Program-made: the position numbers and the translations under genes | Notes under the pieces: generated by a model | What the model was told of the DNA's origin: nothing | Seen by the model: the letters and a program-made list of their open reading frames with translations, nothing else | Database searches by the model: none | Virus record (IMG/VR): IMGVR_UViG_3300035698_011691 | Coordinates: 1 to 49,413 of that record | Origin: a virus | DNA length: 49,413 bases | Direction: 5' to 3' (one strand) | Part shown: positions 8,030 to 15,904 of the stretch, in pieces | How positions within the stretch are numbered: position 1 is the stretch's first letter | Layout: each line of letters opens with the position of its first letter

Positions 8030-8663
8030 CAATTTTCACCTCCTCTGGTAAGCAATATAAAAATCCTCTATAAGTTTTCTCTGGTTTGCTCCAAGCATAT
8101 ATCAGATTATCCAACTCATCCATATCTTCTGCCTCTTCTACTTTCTTTGGGTCACAACTACTTAATTCATTTGTATAGAATTTAAAGTTTTTGTTTATCT
8201 TCAATAATTTATCTTTTAGTAAATTAAAATTTAAAGGTTGATTATCGTAAATGATATGTCCTAAATTATTATCAAAATCATGAATAATTATAATACAATC
8301 TTTTATTTTCCTTAAACTATCAAGTTCATCTAATACAATAAACCTTTTGCCTTTTGGAAGATTGATGTTATAAAAATGAGCGTCAAGATAAAAGATTACA
8401 GGTCCATTTAAGTTTGTAAATCTTTTCAAAAACTTAGGACTATTCTCATTAATCACTATAACATTTTCATAATCTTTTAGCTTTTCAAGTGAATGGTTAA
8501 AAGACTTCCTGTTAAGTTCGCAAGTAATAATAGTTTCAAAATTCTTTGATTGTACTCTTGCATTATTTCCATTGAATGTTCCTGTTTCTACAAAGAGTTT
8601 TACTTTAAATATATCTCTTAGTTTCTTTATATGCTCTAATGATGCTTTATCTGTCCAGCTCAT
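8007..8663 (-). CDS. Class I SAM methyltransferase-like protein
   Basis: 218 aa from the ATG at 8663, which makes an ATGA overlap with the preceding gene. The N-terminal LFVETGTFNGNNA resembles motif I of Rossmann methyltransferases of the macrocin-O-methyltransferase/FkbM neighbourhood. Later IFYLDAHF and IIIHDFDN fit strands 4-5 with acidic residues that could bind metal. Likely O-methylation of a sugar. The 3' end overlaps the transketolase gene by 23 nt. Confidence 0.7.
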   Translation of the reverse strand: MSWTDKASLEHIKKLRDIFKVKLFVETGTFNGNNARVQSKNFETIITCELNRKSFNHSLEKLKDYENVIVINENSPKFLKRFTNLNGPVIFYLDAHFYNINLPKGKRFIVLDELDSLRKIKDCIIIIHDFDNNLGHIIYDNQPLNFNLLKDKLLKINKNFKFYTNELSSCDPKKVEEAEDMDELDNLIYAWSKPEKTYRGFLYCLPEEVKIDGLKRIG

Positions 8664-9334
8664 TTTATTCCCCACTTTTTTCTCATGTAAACAAATGCTT
8701 CTTTTTTTAATTGTTCAATATTTTTAACTTTCTCATGTTCATGTCCTTCTACATAATTTGGAATATGATTAACCCAATAATCTATAATATATACTTGCAA
8801 CCCAGCTTGCTTAACAGCATAAGTATAATCAATATCACATCCCCATCCAAGAGGTATGTTCTCATCATATCCTCCCAACTTTTCAATAGTTTTATAAGGG
8901 ATGTATGTGCACCATCCTCCTACCCAATGAAATCCTTTTATAAATTCAAGACCAGATTGTCCTCCTCCACCATAGCAAGTTATTATTCCACAATCTTCTC
9001 TTTCTTCTGCTATTCTTTTCATTTCAATTAGCCAATCACAATTATATTTTCTTGAAAATATGACATCTGTTTGAGTTAAGAATAAATCTTCTTTTCTTTT
9101 TTTTGCTATATCAAATAATTTATTATAAGCTTTCATTGGTCCTTCTTTTTTAGTATGAATTACATCTACAAATGTATAAAACTTTGCTAACTCATCACAA
9201 AATTCAGCACTACCGTCTGTGCTTTCACTTTCTAACAATATTATAGGGTCTCTTATTAAAGTTGATTTAAGAAAACTATAGAATGCATATTTCAATCCTT
9301 CTAAATTGTTGTAAACTGGTATTCCTACTATCAT
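8660..9334 (-). CDS. GT2 family glycosyltransferase
   Basis: 224 aa, GT-A fold: MIVGIPVYNNLEGL opening, LESESTDGS nucleotide loop, LTQTDVIF in the position of the DXD strand, and the acceptor-side GGYDENIPLGWGCDIDYTYAVKQAG that is typical of GT2 (an ED-type catalytic region). It lacks a strict DXD, having TDV, so donor-metal contact may be altered. Cytosolic. Confidence 0.85.
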   Translation of the reverse strand: MIVGIPVYNNLEGLKYAFYSFLKSTLIRDPIILLESESTDGSAEFCDELAKFYTFVDVIHTKKEGPMKAYNKLFDIAKKRKEDLFLTQTDVIFSRKYNCDWLIEMKRIAEEREDCGIITCYGGGGQSGLEFIKGFHWVGGWCTYIPYKTIEKLGGYDENIPLGWGCDIDYTYAVKQAGLQVYIIDYWVNHIPNYVEGHEHEKVKNIEQLKKEAFVYMRKKWGIK

Positions 9335-10566
9335 TTATTTAACCCCCTTTCTCTCAAAAATGTTTGTAATTCTACTAAGTTATCCATAATTTGTTGTCTT
9401 GGCAACCCCCATCCTGGTTCATATTTAAAAGGCACAGCATCTTCTACACTATCTTTACTATCTTTAAATCTACATCTTAAATGATTATAGCTTGAATAAT
9501 TCTTATCTAAAATCTTCATACCAAATCTTTCTGGGTGTTCATAAATTTCACATCCTGGATATGGTTGGAATGTGGATAACAAAACAACATCAGGATTGGT
9601 TTTCTTTATGAAGTTCTTCGTTCTACTGACAATATCTACTGGTTCTTTTGGTAATCCATTAAGTAAATATAGCCTTGTTTTTATTCCATATTTTTTGCAT
9701 AATAATAATGTTTCTTCTGCTTGTTCTACTACAATACCTTTTTTATTTACATTTAAAACATTTTGGTCAACACTTTCTAATCCTATTGAAAGTTCTACAC
9801 AACCAGATTTGCTTGCCAATTTTATTATATTTTCTTGAACTCCTGCTCTTGTTTGTCCTCTCCAAAAAACTTTCTTTCTTTTTAGTAAGTTTAAGAATTC
9901 AATTGTTTCTTTTTCTTTTGATGGAAAACATATCTCATCTTGCAAACTTAATCCCTTAATGTTATATTCTTTTTTTAGATAGTCAATTTCTTCTTCAATG
10001 CTTTCTAAACTTCTTCTTTCTATTGGCATTCTATTATAGTTAGCACAGAAAGTACAAAACATTGGACAACCATGGGAAAATAGAACTGTTGTTGAAGGAA
10101 TGTCTTGAGTTTTAAATAAACTTGTTACTATTTTCTTTTTTGGCAAGAAGTGTCTTTTTGGGAATGGGTAATCATCTTGTGCTGATATATTATAAATATC
10201 TTCTAAATCATTTTCTTCAACATCTCTCATTATTTGTTTGACACTCTCTTCTCCTCTACCCAGACATATGGCATCAAATACCTTTAAGCTTTCTTCTGGA
10301 AATATATTTATATGAGGTCCTCCTGCTATATGAACTCCAGGATTATCTTTTACTATTTGTTTTACTTCTTTAAAATCTGGTGATGCAACTGTATAGAAAT
10401 GTATATCTGCTTTTGGTAATGTTTTATGTCCATCTCTAAAGTCTGTAAAGACTATTTCATGTCCTTCATTTTCTAATATTGTTGCAAGATATAATTGTGT
10501 AAGAGGTTGTGCTCTTAATGGTTCTGTCCAATAACTCCAACTTGGTATTACAAAATTAACTTTCAT
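9331..10566 (-). CDS. B12-binding radical SAM enzyme (2)
   Basis: 411 aa. The N-terminal cobalamin-type domain (MKVNFVIPSWSYWTEPLRAQPLTQLYLATIL...; GGPHINIFPEE) precedes the radical SAM core with HGCPMFCTFCAN (CxxxCxxC, about 165-175) and a TIM barrel with ELSIGLESVDQNVL. Same architecture as the enzyme at 3598 but clearly diverged, so the island carries two distinct B12 radical chemistries. It overlaps both neighbours by 4 nt. Confidence 0.88.
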   Translation of the reverse strand: MKVNFVIPSWSYWTEPLRAQPLTQLYLATILENEGHEIVFTDFRDGHKTLPKADIHFYTVASPDFKEVKQIVKDNPGVHIAGGPHINIFPEESLKVFDAICLGRGEESVKQIMRDVEENDLEDIYNISAQDDYPFPKRHFLPKKKIVTSLFKTQDIPSTTVLFSHGCPMFCTFCANYNRMPIERRSLESIEEEIDYLKKEYNIKGLSLQDEICFPSKEKETIEFLNLLKRKKVFWRGQTRAGVQENIIKLASKSGCVELSIGLESVDQNVLNVNKKGIVVEQAEETLLLCKKYGIKTRLYLLNGLPKEPVDIVSRTKNFIKKTNPDVVLLSTFQPYPGCEIYEHPERFGMKILDKNYSSYNHLRCRFKDSKDSVEDAVPFKYEPGWGLPRQQIMDNLVELQTFLRERGLNK

Positions 10567-10841
10567 TTGAAATCCATATGAACTGCCCCCATTGTTGTTA
10601 ACTTTCCATTAATATAAATTCTACCCATACAAATAGTACTTCCACATTCAGGGCATGAAGTCTGTTTCATTCCATAAATAGCACAAAAACCCCCTGTTGG
10701 AGAACTATAACTTTTCCATTTGTGTCCATTGATACAAGTATAATGCCAAACTTCTTTATTCTTCTTATTCTCTTTATTCATGTCCCTAAAAATATCTCTT
10801 TTTCTTGGAGGTCTTAGAAATTTAAAAATACTACCGAACAT
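10563..10841 (-). CDS. Zinc-finger protein
   Basis: 92 aa with a very basic N-terminus (LRPPRKRDIFRDMNKENKKNK) followed by WHYTCINGHKWKSY and CPECGSTICMG. The Cys/His set could bind one zinc as a ribbon. TCxNGHxW is common in small zinc ribbons. No family name assigned. It overlaps the dehydratase gene by 11 nt. Confidence 0.55.
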   Translation of the reverse strand: MFGSIFKFLRPPRKRDIFRDMNKENKKNKEVWHYTCINGHKWKSYSSPTGGFCAIYGMKQTSCPECGSTICMGRIYINGKLTTMGAVHMDFK

Positions 10842-11946
10842 TTTCTCTCCACCAGTTTAGTAAATCTTCCATAGTTTTCTCAAAACTGATTTCAGGTTTC
10901 CATCCTGTTTGTTTTATAAATTTATTGCAATCAGGAATCTGAAGAGTGACGTCGTATGGTCTTAATAGCTTTGGGTCTTCTTGTTTCCATAAATGTCCTT
11001 TTATTGTAGATAAACTTATAAGATAATCTAACATCTCTCCAATTGTCTTTGTTGTATTACCACCAATATTATAAACTTCTCCTGGTACTCCTTTTCTAAC
11101 TAAAAGATAATATGCTTTTGCTGCATCTCTTACATCTGCCCATGTTCTAATTGAATCTAAGTTTCCATGTTTTATTGGAGGCATATTTCCTAGACAAAGT
11201 AATCCTCCTCTGCTTTTTTCTAATTCAGCAATCTGTTTGGCAAAAGCAACTTCAGCACTCAACATTGTTCGTCTTGGTCCTGTATGTGTGAACATTCTTG
11301 TTCTAATAGTTTTTAATCCATAGTTTGTCCAATACATTAATGCTAACATATCTGTTCCTACTTTCCCAACAGCATAAGGATTAGCTGGGTTGAATTGCTG
11401 AGTTTCTTTAATTGGTATATCTTCTTCCTTCACTAAACCATAGACTTCTGATGATGAACAAACATGAATTGTTGGGTCATAACAAGTATATTTTTCTTCA
11501 TCTGAGTACATAGCTGGAGTCAAATTTTCATTTGCTATTAATTCTCTTATCATTTTAACAGCTTCTAATAAATTATAAGTTCCTAAAGTGTTTGTTCTTA
11601 TTGTTTCTGCTGGATAAACAAAACTTGCTGAAGGATAGCTTTGTGCTGCTAAATGGAATATGTAATCTGGTTTAACTTCTTCTATTGCTTTAATACAACT
11701 ACTCAAATCATTCAAATCCATTAATATCCAGTTGACTTTATCTTTGATGTGTTTGAAAGAGTCTTGGTTGTCTGTCCATCTATATGTGACATAAACTTCT
11801 TCTCCTTTTTCTAAAAGCAAATCTGCTAAGTGTGAAGCGACAAATCCTGGCCCTGTTATAAGATTTATAGTTGCAACTTTTTCTTTTGTTTTTATTTCTT
11901 CTTTCTCTTCTTGTTGTTGTCCAAACAACTGTTGTAAGCCGTTCAT
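10831..11946 (-). CDS. NAD-dependent epimerase/dehydratase (GDP-mannose 4,6-dehydratase type)
   Basis: 371 aa from the ATG at 11946. A longer frame exists upstream, but a membrane-protein gene ends at 11949, so the shorter start is preferred. Extended SDR: ITGPGFVASHLADLL nucleotide loop (the third Gly is Ala), HLAAQSYPSASF, the catalytic SSSEVYG Ser and YAVGK Tyr/Lys pair, and FTHTGPRR. The layout matches GDP-mannose 4,6-dehydratase and relatives, which make 4-keto-6-deoxy nucleotide sugars. A Gln/Glu-rich extension precedes the fold. Confidence 0.87.
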   Translation of the reverse strand: MNGLQQLFGQQQEEKEEIKTKEKVATINLITGPGFVASHLADLLLEKGEEVYVTYRWTDNQDSFKHIKDKVNWILMDLNDLSSCIKAIEEVKPDYIFHLAAQSYPSASFVYPAETIRTNTLGTYNLLEAVKMIRELIANENLTPAMYSDEEKYTCYDPTIHVCSSSEVYGLVKEEDIPIKETQQFNPANPYAVGKVGTDMLALMYWTNYGLKTIRTRMFTHTGPRRTMLSAEVAFAKQIAELEKSRGGLLCLGNMPPIKHGNLDSIRTWADVRDAAKAYYLLVRKGVPGEVYNIGGNTTKTIGEMLDYLISLSTIKGHLWKQEDPKLLRPYDVTLQIPDCNKFIKQTGWKPEISFEKTMEDLLNWWRENVR

Positions 11947-11948
11947 TT

Positions 11949-12107
11949 TTACGGTGTAATTAGTGCTATAGTGATAAAAATTATTAGATAAATAAGTATT
12001 TCCACACCATAAGCTAAGACGTTCCACCAGAAACTAAATAACTTAGTTCCATTCAAAACCCAAGCTAACAAATTTGCTGCTAACAAAAGAGTTGATATTG
12101 CTACCAT
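11949..12107 (-). CDS. Two-helix membrane micro-protein
   Basis: 52 aa with two hydrophobic helices (about 3-17 and 32-51) and almost no charge. It overlaps the upstream cupin gene by one base (TAATG) and ends 2 nt before the dehydratase start, so it is in the operon. Could anchor or gate a glycan-modifying complex; no family recognised. Confidence 0.5.
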   Translation of the reverse strand: MVAISTLLLAANLLAWVLNGTKLFSFWWNVLAYGVEILIYLIIFITIALITP

Positions 12108-12508
12108 TATTTTTTGCCCTCCTTTAATTTATAAACAACATCATTCATTTCTCCCGAAATATATATTGCTTCTGTTCCTTCTATGATTATGCTATCTTCT
12201 AAAAACTCTCCTGTATGAGCAACATAGGGGTCTGTTATCATTACTTCTCCTTCGTTCATAATTAATGTTTCTACTTTTTGATAATCAACATCATCAGGAT
12301 TTACATTAGCTAAATAATATTTTATTTTTCCTTTTAATAAATATCTATTTTCCCTGTAACGATGGAAATGATTTCCAAGTATTTGTCCTTTCTTTACTTT
12401 TAAAATCTTCACTTGTTTACAATCAAAATTACCATTAAACATTTCAAGTATGTCTCTCCTTTCATCTGAGTGAGCAAGTTTGATTGGGTGTATTGTTACG
12501 CCTTTCAT
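12107..12508 (-). CDS. Cupin, sugar isomerase/epimerase-like
   Basis: 133 aa from ATG 12508, which gives an ATGA overlap with the gene before it. The sequence opens with SDERRDILEMF and has the cupin metal motif GNHFHRYRENRYLLKGKIKYYL followed by a second strand set with EGEVMITDPYVAHTGE. This is the pattern of WxcM/FdtA-type sugar isomerases and capsular cupins that act on dTDP-4-keto-6-deoxy sugars, which fits beside the dehydratase gene. Exact reaction unknown. Confidence 0.75.
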   Translation of the reverse strand: MKGVTIHPIKLAHSDERRDILEMFNGNFDCKQVKILKVKKGQILGNHFHRYRENRYLLKGKIKYYLANVNPDDVDYQKVETLIMNEGEVMITDPYVAHTGEFLEDSIIIEGTEAIYISGEMNDVVYKLKEGKK

Positions 12509-12654
12509 TTTCCACAATGTTTACATTTTTCTTTTATTTTCATTTTATTAATTAGTTTAAATGGATTACAAAGTAAGTCTATTCCTGCTCCCAATTGTCC
12601 TTCAATAGCAAAAACAATTCTTTCTCTTTCACCTTTTGTTAAATTTATTTTCAT
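12505..12654 (-). CDS. Small CxxC-tailed protein
   Basis: 49 aa. Starts MKINLTKGERERIVFAIEGQ and ends with KCKHCGK. ATGA overlaps on both sides (with the E1 beta and cupin genes) strongly support translation. The C-terminal CxxC could bind metal as half of a site shared with a partner. Function unknown. Confidence 0.55.
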   Translation of the reverse strand: MKINLTKGERERIVFAIEGQLGAGIDLLCNPFKLINKMKIKEKCKHCGK

Positions 12655-13199
12655 TTTGTATTTGGACTCTTCTCTCCTTGTGGTGTTTCTATTAATAATG
12701 TTGACATCCCTGCTTGTGCTCTACAATATGCTAATTCATAACCTATTTCTATTGATTTGGGTGTCCTTAATTTAATAACTAAGATATTTTTTAATCCTGT
12801 CTTTAACATTTTATAGTAATCTCCGCAATGCTGAGGTCCTGGATATAATGGTTTTGTATTTCCAATTTGAGTTCTTATAATCACTCCCGGACTAAACTCT
12901 CCATGTGATATTTCTTCTGCTTTGTCTAAGTGATTTACTAATTGATTGATAGCACAAAGCAAGAAGTCCATTCTCGGATAGATTGTTATGGGAATGTAAC
13001 CCTCCAAAGCCAGTCCAATACTCATTCCCATTTGCATTTCTTCAGCAACTGGCATTTCTATTCTTTTCTTTTTATTAACATCAACTAAACTTCTATGCAT
13101 AGCACTTCCTTCATATATCACAGTTTGTCCTAAAAAGATTGTATCTTTCTGTTTTCCTAACCACTCCATTGCTTTTTTTGTTTCTTCTAAATAGTTCAT
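12651..13199 (-). CDS. Thiamine enzyme E1 beta-like, pyrimidine domain only
   Basis: 182 aa. IFLGQTVIYEGSAMH, then EMPVAEEMQMGMSIGLALEGYIPI (catalytic Glu) and HCGDYYKMLKTGL match the pyrimidine-binding domain of 2-oxoacid dehydrogenase E1 beta. The usual beta subunit is about 320 aa and carries a C-terminal transketolase domain; here the protein stops at the end of the first domain. Its likely partner is the E1 alpha-like protein at 14375. The pair would bind thiamine diphosphate and could decarboxylate or ligate a 2-oxo acid. Confidence 0.82.
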   Translation of the reverse strand: MNYLEETKKAMEWLGKQKDTIFLGQTVIYEGSAMHRSLVDVNKKKRIEMPVAEEMQMGMSIGLALEGYIPITIYPRMDFLLCAINQLVNHLDKAEEISHGEFSPGVIIRTQIGNTKPLYPGPQHCGDYYKMLKTGLKNILVIKLRTPKSIEIGYELAYCRAQAGMSTLLIETPQGEKSPNTK

Positions 13200-13399
13200 A
13201 TTGGTACTCTCCCGTTTTCATCTTTTAATAAATGCTTAATGAAATCTAATACTACTTCTTTGTAAGCACTTCCAAACCAATTAGTTTTATCACTATCGTT
13301 CCATCTAAATCCCTTTTTATAAAACCAAATATCTCCATTAGACTTACTTAGTTGTTCTTGCATATCTACTATTTTATTTATTATTTTATCTTTATTCAT
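13196..13399 (-). CDS. Hypothetical small protein
   Basis: 67 aa, ATGA-overlapped at both ends inside the thiamine-enzyme cluster. Mixed charged helix, then WFYKKGFRWNDSDKTNWFGSAY and a closing helix. No recognised motif. Confidence 0.6.
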   Translation of the reverse strand: MNKDKIINKIVDMQEQLSKSNGDIWFYKKGFRWNDSDKTNWFGSAYKEVVLDFIKHLLKDENGRVPI

Positions 13400-14373
13400 C
13401 TTTGTAAACCTCTCTCATCAAATTTTTCAATTTCACCTTTTAAAAATGCTAATCTAAGTTTATTTTTATCTAATAAATTTAACATAGAAATATAATCAAT
13501 ATATTGTAATTTATTATCAAATTCTTGTAAAGAAATTCCTGTATATTTTTTTAATTTATTTATAATATCTTTGCTAAAATCCATTTGATTAAAAACAATT
13601 CCAATTCCTGCTAATTTTAAACAATTAATAGTAGCAATATTTTTTTCTTTCAATGTTGCAGATTTTGAATTTATTATTTTATAAAAAACTTCAGGTTTCT
13701 TTAAAAACAATGTTTCTCCAACAGTTAAGAACCCACCACTCCTTTTTGAATATTCATATAACATATGATTAAAATATTGTGAATTATATAAAATATATAA
13801 TTTAAAATCTTTTTCATTTAAATATTTATGAGTATCAAAGAATAAAGGTTGTTTTTCATATAATCTTGAAAATTCAACTTCACAAAGTATTCCTAAAACA
13901 TTATCTAAGTTTTTTTCACATCCTTTTATAATATCTAAATCTGCTCCTTGTGCATCAACAGATAAAAAATCAATATTTGGAACTTCTTTATTTTCAATTA
14001 AAGTATCAAGTTTGTTAATATCCATTTTTATAGTTGATGTTATTTTAGTATGGTCACCCCATTTAGTTTTTGTAGCTGGGATAATATAATTTGCTGCACT
14101 TTTTGCTGATTTAAGAATGCTACTTGCTGAAGGGTCAGCTGTTATATAAAAATTTGTTTTGCCATCTTCTTTTCCAACACATTTGTTGATTATTTTATAT
14201 TTTTTATCTCTTACATCAAAATCATCAAATGCTGTTTCTTCTGCATCATAAAACGTCCAAAAAATATCATCTTTTAAATTGTTTAGTAATTCTGTCGGAC
14301 CACAACTTTCAATGCCACCAATATGATGCACATTAATTATAAAATCTTTTTTTTGTATTTCGTGTTTTTCCAT
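13396..14373 (-). CDS. FkbM-family methyltransferase
   Basis: 325 aa. The FkbM signature IDFLSVDAQGADLDIIKGCE lies about residues 137-155, preceded by NVHHIGGIESCGPTELLNNL and VGKEDGKTNFYITADPSASS, the usual order in this family of O-methyltransferases acting on sugars and lipids. The C-terminal 90 residues are an extra helical region. It lies between the two halves of the E1-like enzyme. Confidence 0.82.
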   Translation of the reverse strand: MEKHEIQKKDFIINVHHIGGIESCGPTELLNNLKDDIFWTFYDAEETAFDDFDVRDKKYKIINKCVGKEDGKTNFYITADPSASSILKSAKSAANYIIPATKTKWGDHTKITSTIKMDINKLDTLIENKEVPNIDFLSVDAQGADLDIIKGCEKNLDNVLGILCEVEFSRLYEKQPLFFDTHKYLNEKDFKLYILYNSQYFNHMLYEYSKRSGGFLTVGETLFLKKPEVFYKIINSKSATLKEKNIATINCLKLAGIGIVFNQMDFSKDIINKLKKYTGISLQEFDNKLQYIDYISMLNLLDKNKLRLAFLKGEIEKFDERGLQR

Positions 14374-14374
14374 T

Positions 14375-15043
14375 TTAAAAATTTATCCATTTCCCAATTC
14401 CATAGTGAGGATATTTCCTCTTGTATTTATATCCAAAGACTTTTCTTTTTTTAGTTTTACCATTGCACCCCCAAACTTTATTTGTGGGAGTATAACATCC
14501 TATTTCATTATTTTCAACTATAAATGTTATTGGTAAATTAAATCTAATAGCATAATTATTACATTCATGTGCTATTCCCATACAAGAAGCCATATCTCCA
14601 ATGAAACACCAAACATGTGGCATCCCCATACATTTTCCAATAATTTTCTTTTTATTATCCATAAAATCTAAATCTATATAACGAATATTATTTTTCCATT
14701 GCATTTTTATTGCCATAGCAACTCCTAAAGCAATAGGCAAATTCCCACCAACAATTGCTGATGTAAATATCTTATGTTTCTTTGAGTTGATACTGATACT
14801 TCTTTTTGCTAATATCTCTCCTTTAAGCCATTTAGCATCTTGACTTTTTAACAAAGCATGATAATGACTTCTATGAGTTGAGAATACCCAATCATTCTTT
14901 TTTATTTTCTTAAATATTTTTATAAGTTCTCTTTCTTGATTTCCATCAACACTCCCTGTAAGATGAACAGGTGCTCTTATTTTTCCTTCTGAATAGTTAT
15001 TAGCAATGTCTGTTTCAAAATCTATTAATTCTTTAGACTTCAT
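14375..15043 (-). CDS. Thiamine enzyme E1 alpha-like
   Basis: 222 aa. FSTHRSHYHALLK is the RxHxH loop of E1 alpha, and FIGDMASCMGIAHECNNYAIRFNLPITFIVENN is the thiamine-diphosphate motif (GDxA ... NN) at about 150-180. The protein ends about 40 residues later, where a standard alpha subunit (about 320 aa) carries on; a basic, aromatic tail replaces the rest. With the beta-like protein at 12651 it makes a trimmed heteromer. No E2 or E3 gene is seen, so a full oxidative complex is unlikely. Confidence 0.82.
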   Translation of the reverse strand: MKSKELIDFETDIANNYSEGKIRAPVHLTGSVDGNQERELIKIFKKIKKNDWVFSTHRSHYHALLKSQDAKWLKGEILAKRSISINSKKHKIFTSAIVGGNLPIALGVAMAIKMQWKNNIRYIDLDFMDNKKKIIGKCMGMPHVWCFIGDMASCMGIAHECNNYAIRFNLPITFIVENNEIGCYTPTNKVWGCNGKTKKRKVFGYKYKRKYPHYGIGKWINF

Positions 15044-15500
15044 CTTTTAACCTCCTTAGTATTTCTGAAGTTGAATAACTTGTTACATCATCTAAAAGAT
15101 TAAGTTTTCCATTCCATTCTTTTAATATTGGTTCTTCAATACCTTTATACCCACCTTTTGATTTTGTATGTTGAATTGGTTTAACTAATCTTAAAAAATT
15201 AGTTGGGTCATCTTCTTCAAATATATAAACATAATCTACTGGTATTAATTCATTTAAAACATATGCTCTTGCTCTTTGGTTATGAATTGGTCTTGTTGGT
15301 CCTTTTAATCTTTTGACTGATGCATCTGAATTAAGACCTACAACTAATATATCACAACTTGCTTTTGCTACTTTTAATAATTGAATATGTCCATAATGTA
15401 TTACATCAAAACAACCATTTGTAGTTCCTATCCTCCACCCTCTATGTCTAAACTCTTCTACTTTTCTTTTTAAATCATCTTTACTTATTATTTTTCCCAT
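15033..15500 (-). CDS. HldE/RfaE2-type nucleotidyltransferase
   Basis: 155 aa from ATG 15500. TTNGCFDVIHYGHIQLLKVAK is the HxGH nucleotidyltransferase motif (HYGH here); VGLNSDASVKRLKGPTRPI and VDYVYIFEEDDP are hallmarks of the adenylyltransferase domain of HldE (D-glycero-D-manno-heptose-1-phosphate adenylyltransferase). The C-terminal YSTSEILRR is the ISTTxI-like motif. It would activate a sugar phosphate with ATP or CTP. The exact sugar is uncertain because no GmhA/GmhB or HldE kinase domain is seen here. Confidence 0.85.
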   Translation of the reverse strand: MGKIISKDDLKRKVEEFRHRGWRIGTTNGCFDVIHYGHIQLLKVAKASCDILVVGLNSDASVKRLKGPTRPIHNQRARAYVLNELIPVDYVYIFEEDDPTNFLRLVKPIQHTKSKGGYKGIEEPILKEWNGKLNLLDDVTSYSTSEILRRLKDEV

Positions 15501-15904
15501 ATTTTCCAATCAAATCCTTTTTCTTTATTTAATTCTGCTGCTAAACAATCAAGTTTTAAATCTTTTCTTTCGCCTATCTCATGACTTATAACATTCATTG
15601 CTTGATTCCTTACTCCATTTATTGAGTGAGTATATTTCAAAAGCTTGTCTTGAGATGTTCCGCCCTTTCTCGCTTCTGATTCATTTGTCCATATTGTTTC
15701 ATTTGCTACAGCATTTACTTGAATAGCTCTTATTATTTGAGATGTTATTTTCTTTTCTTTTAATATAATGTCTATATCATGCATAATTTCTTTTGCTTCT
15801 TCTTCATATTCTTTTTTGTGTTCTGGAATTTTAATTGATTTAAGTGTGACTATACAAAGTCTATCTATTAGTTGAGCAAATGTAGGTAAGAATTTTCTGT
15901 TCAT
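15488..15904 (-). CDS. Uncharacterised helical protein of glycan islands
   Basis: 138 aa from ATG 15904 (ATGA overlap). Starts RKFLPTFAQLIDRLCIVTLKSI and contains EHKKEYEEEAKEIMHDID and WTNESEARKGG followed by KYTHSINGVRNQAMN. It is all-alpha with conserved-looking His, Asn and Glu. I recall similar proteins in polysaccharide loci of phages and bacteria (DUF4254-like), but the assignment is weak. Confidence 0.55.
   Translation of the reverse strand: MNRKFLPTFAQLIDRLCIVTLKSIKIPEHKKEYEEEAKEIMHDIDIILKEKKITSQIIRAIQVNAVANETIWTNESEARKGGTSQDKLLKYTHSINGVRNQAMNVISHEIGERKDLKLDCLAAELNKEKGFDWKIWEK

Noticed and set aside
9675-9959. Plus-strand ORF inside the second radical SAM gene
   Set aside because: Leu/Phe/Ile-rich shadow of the minus-strand coding frame, with no independent signals.
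10831-12027. Longer N-terminal start at 12027 for the dehydratase
   Set aside because: The extra residues overlap a membrane-protein gene that fills 11949-12107 with matching overlaps, and they do not resemble the SDR family start.
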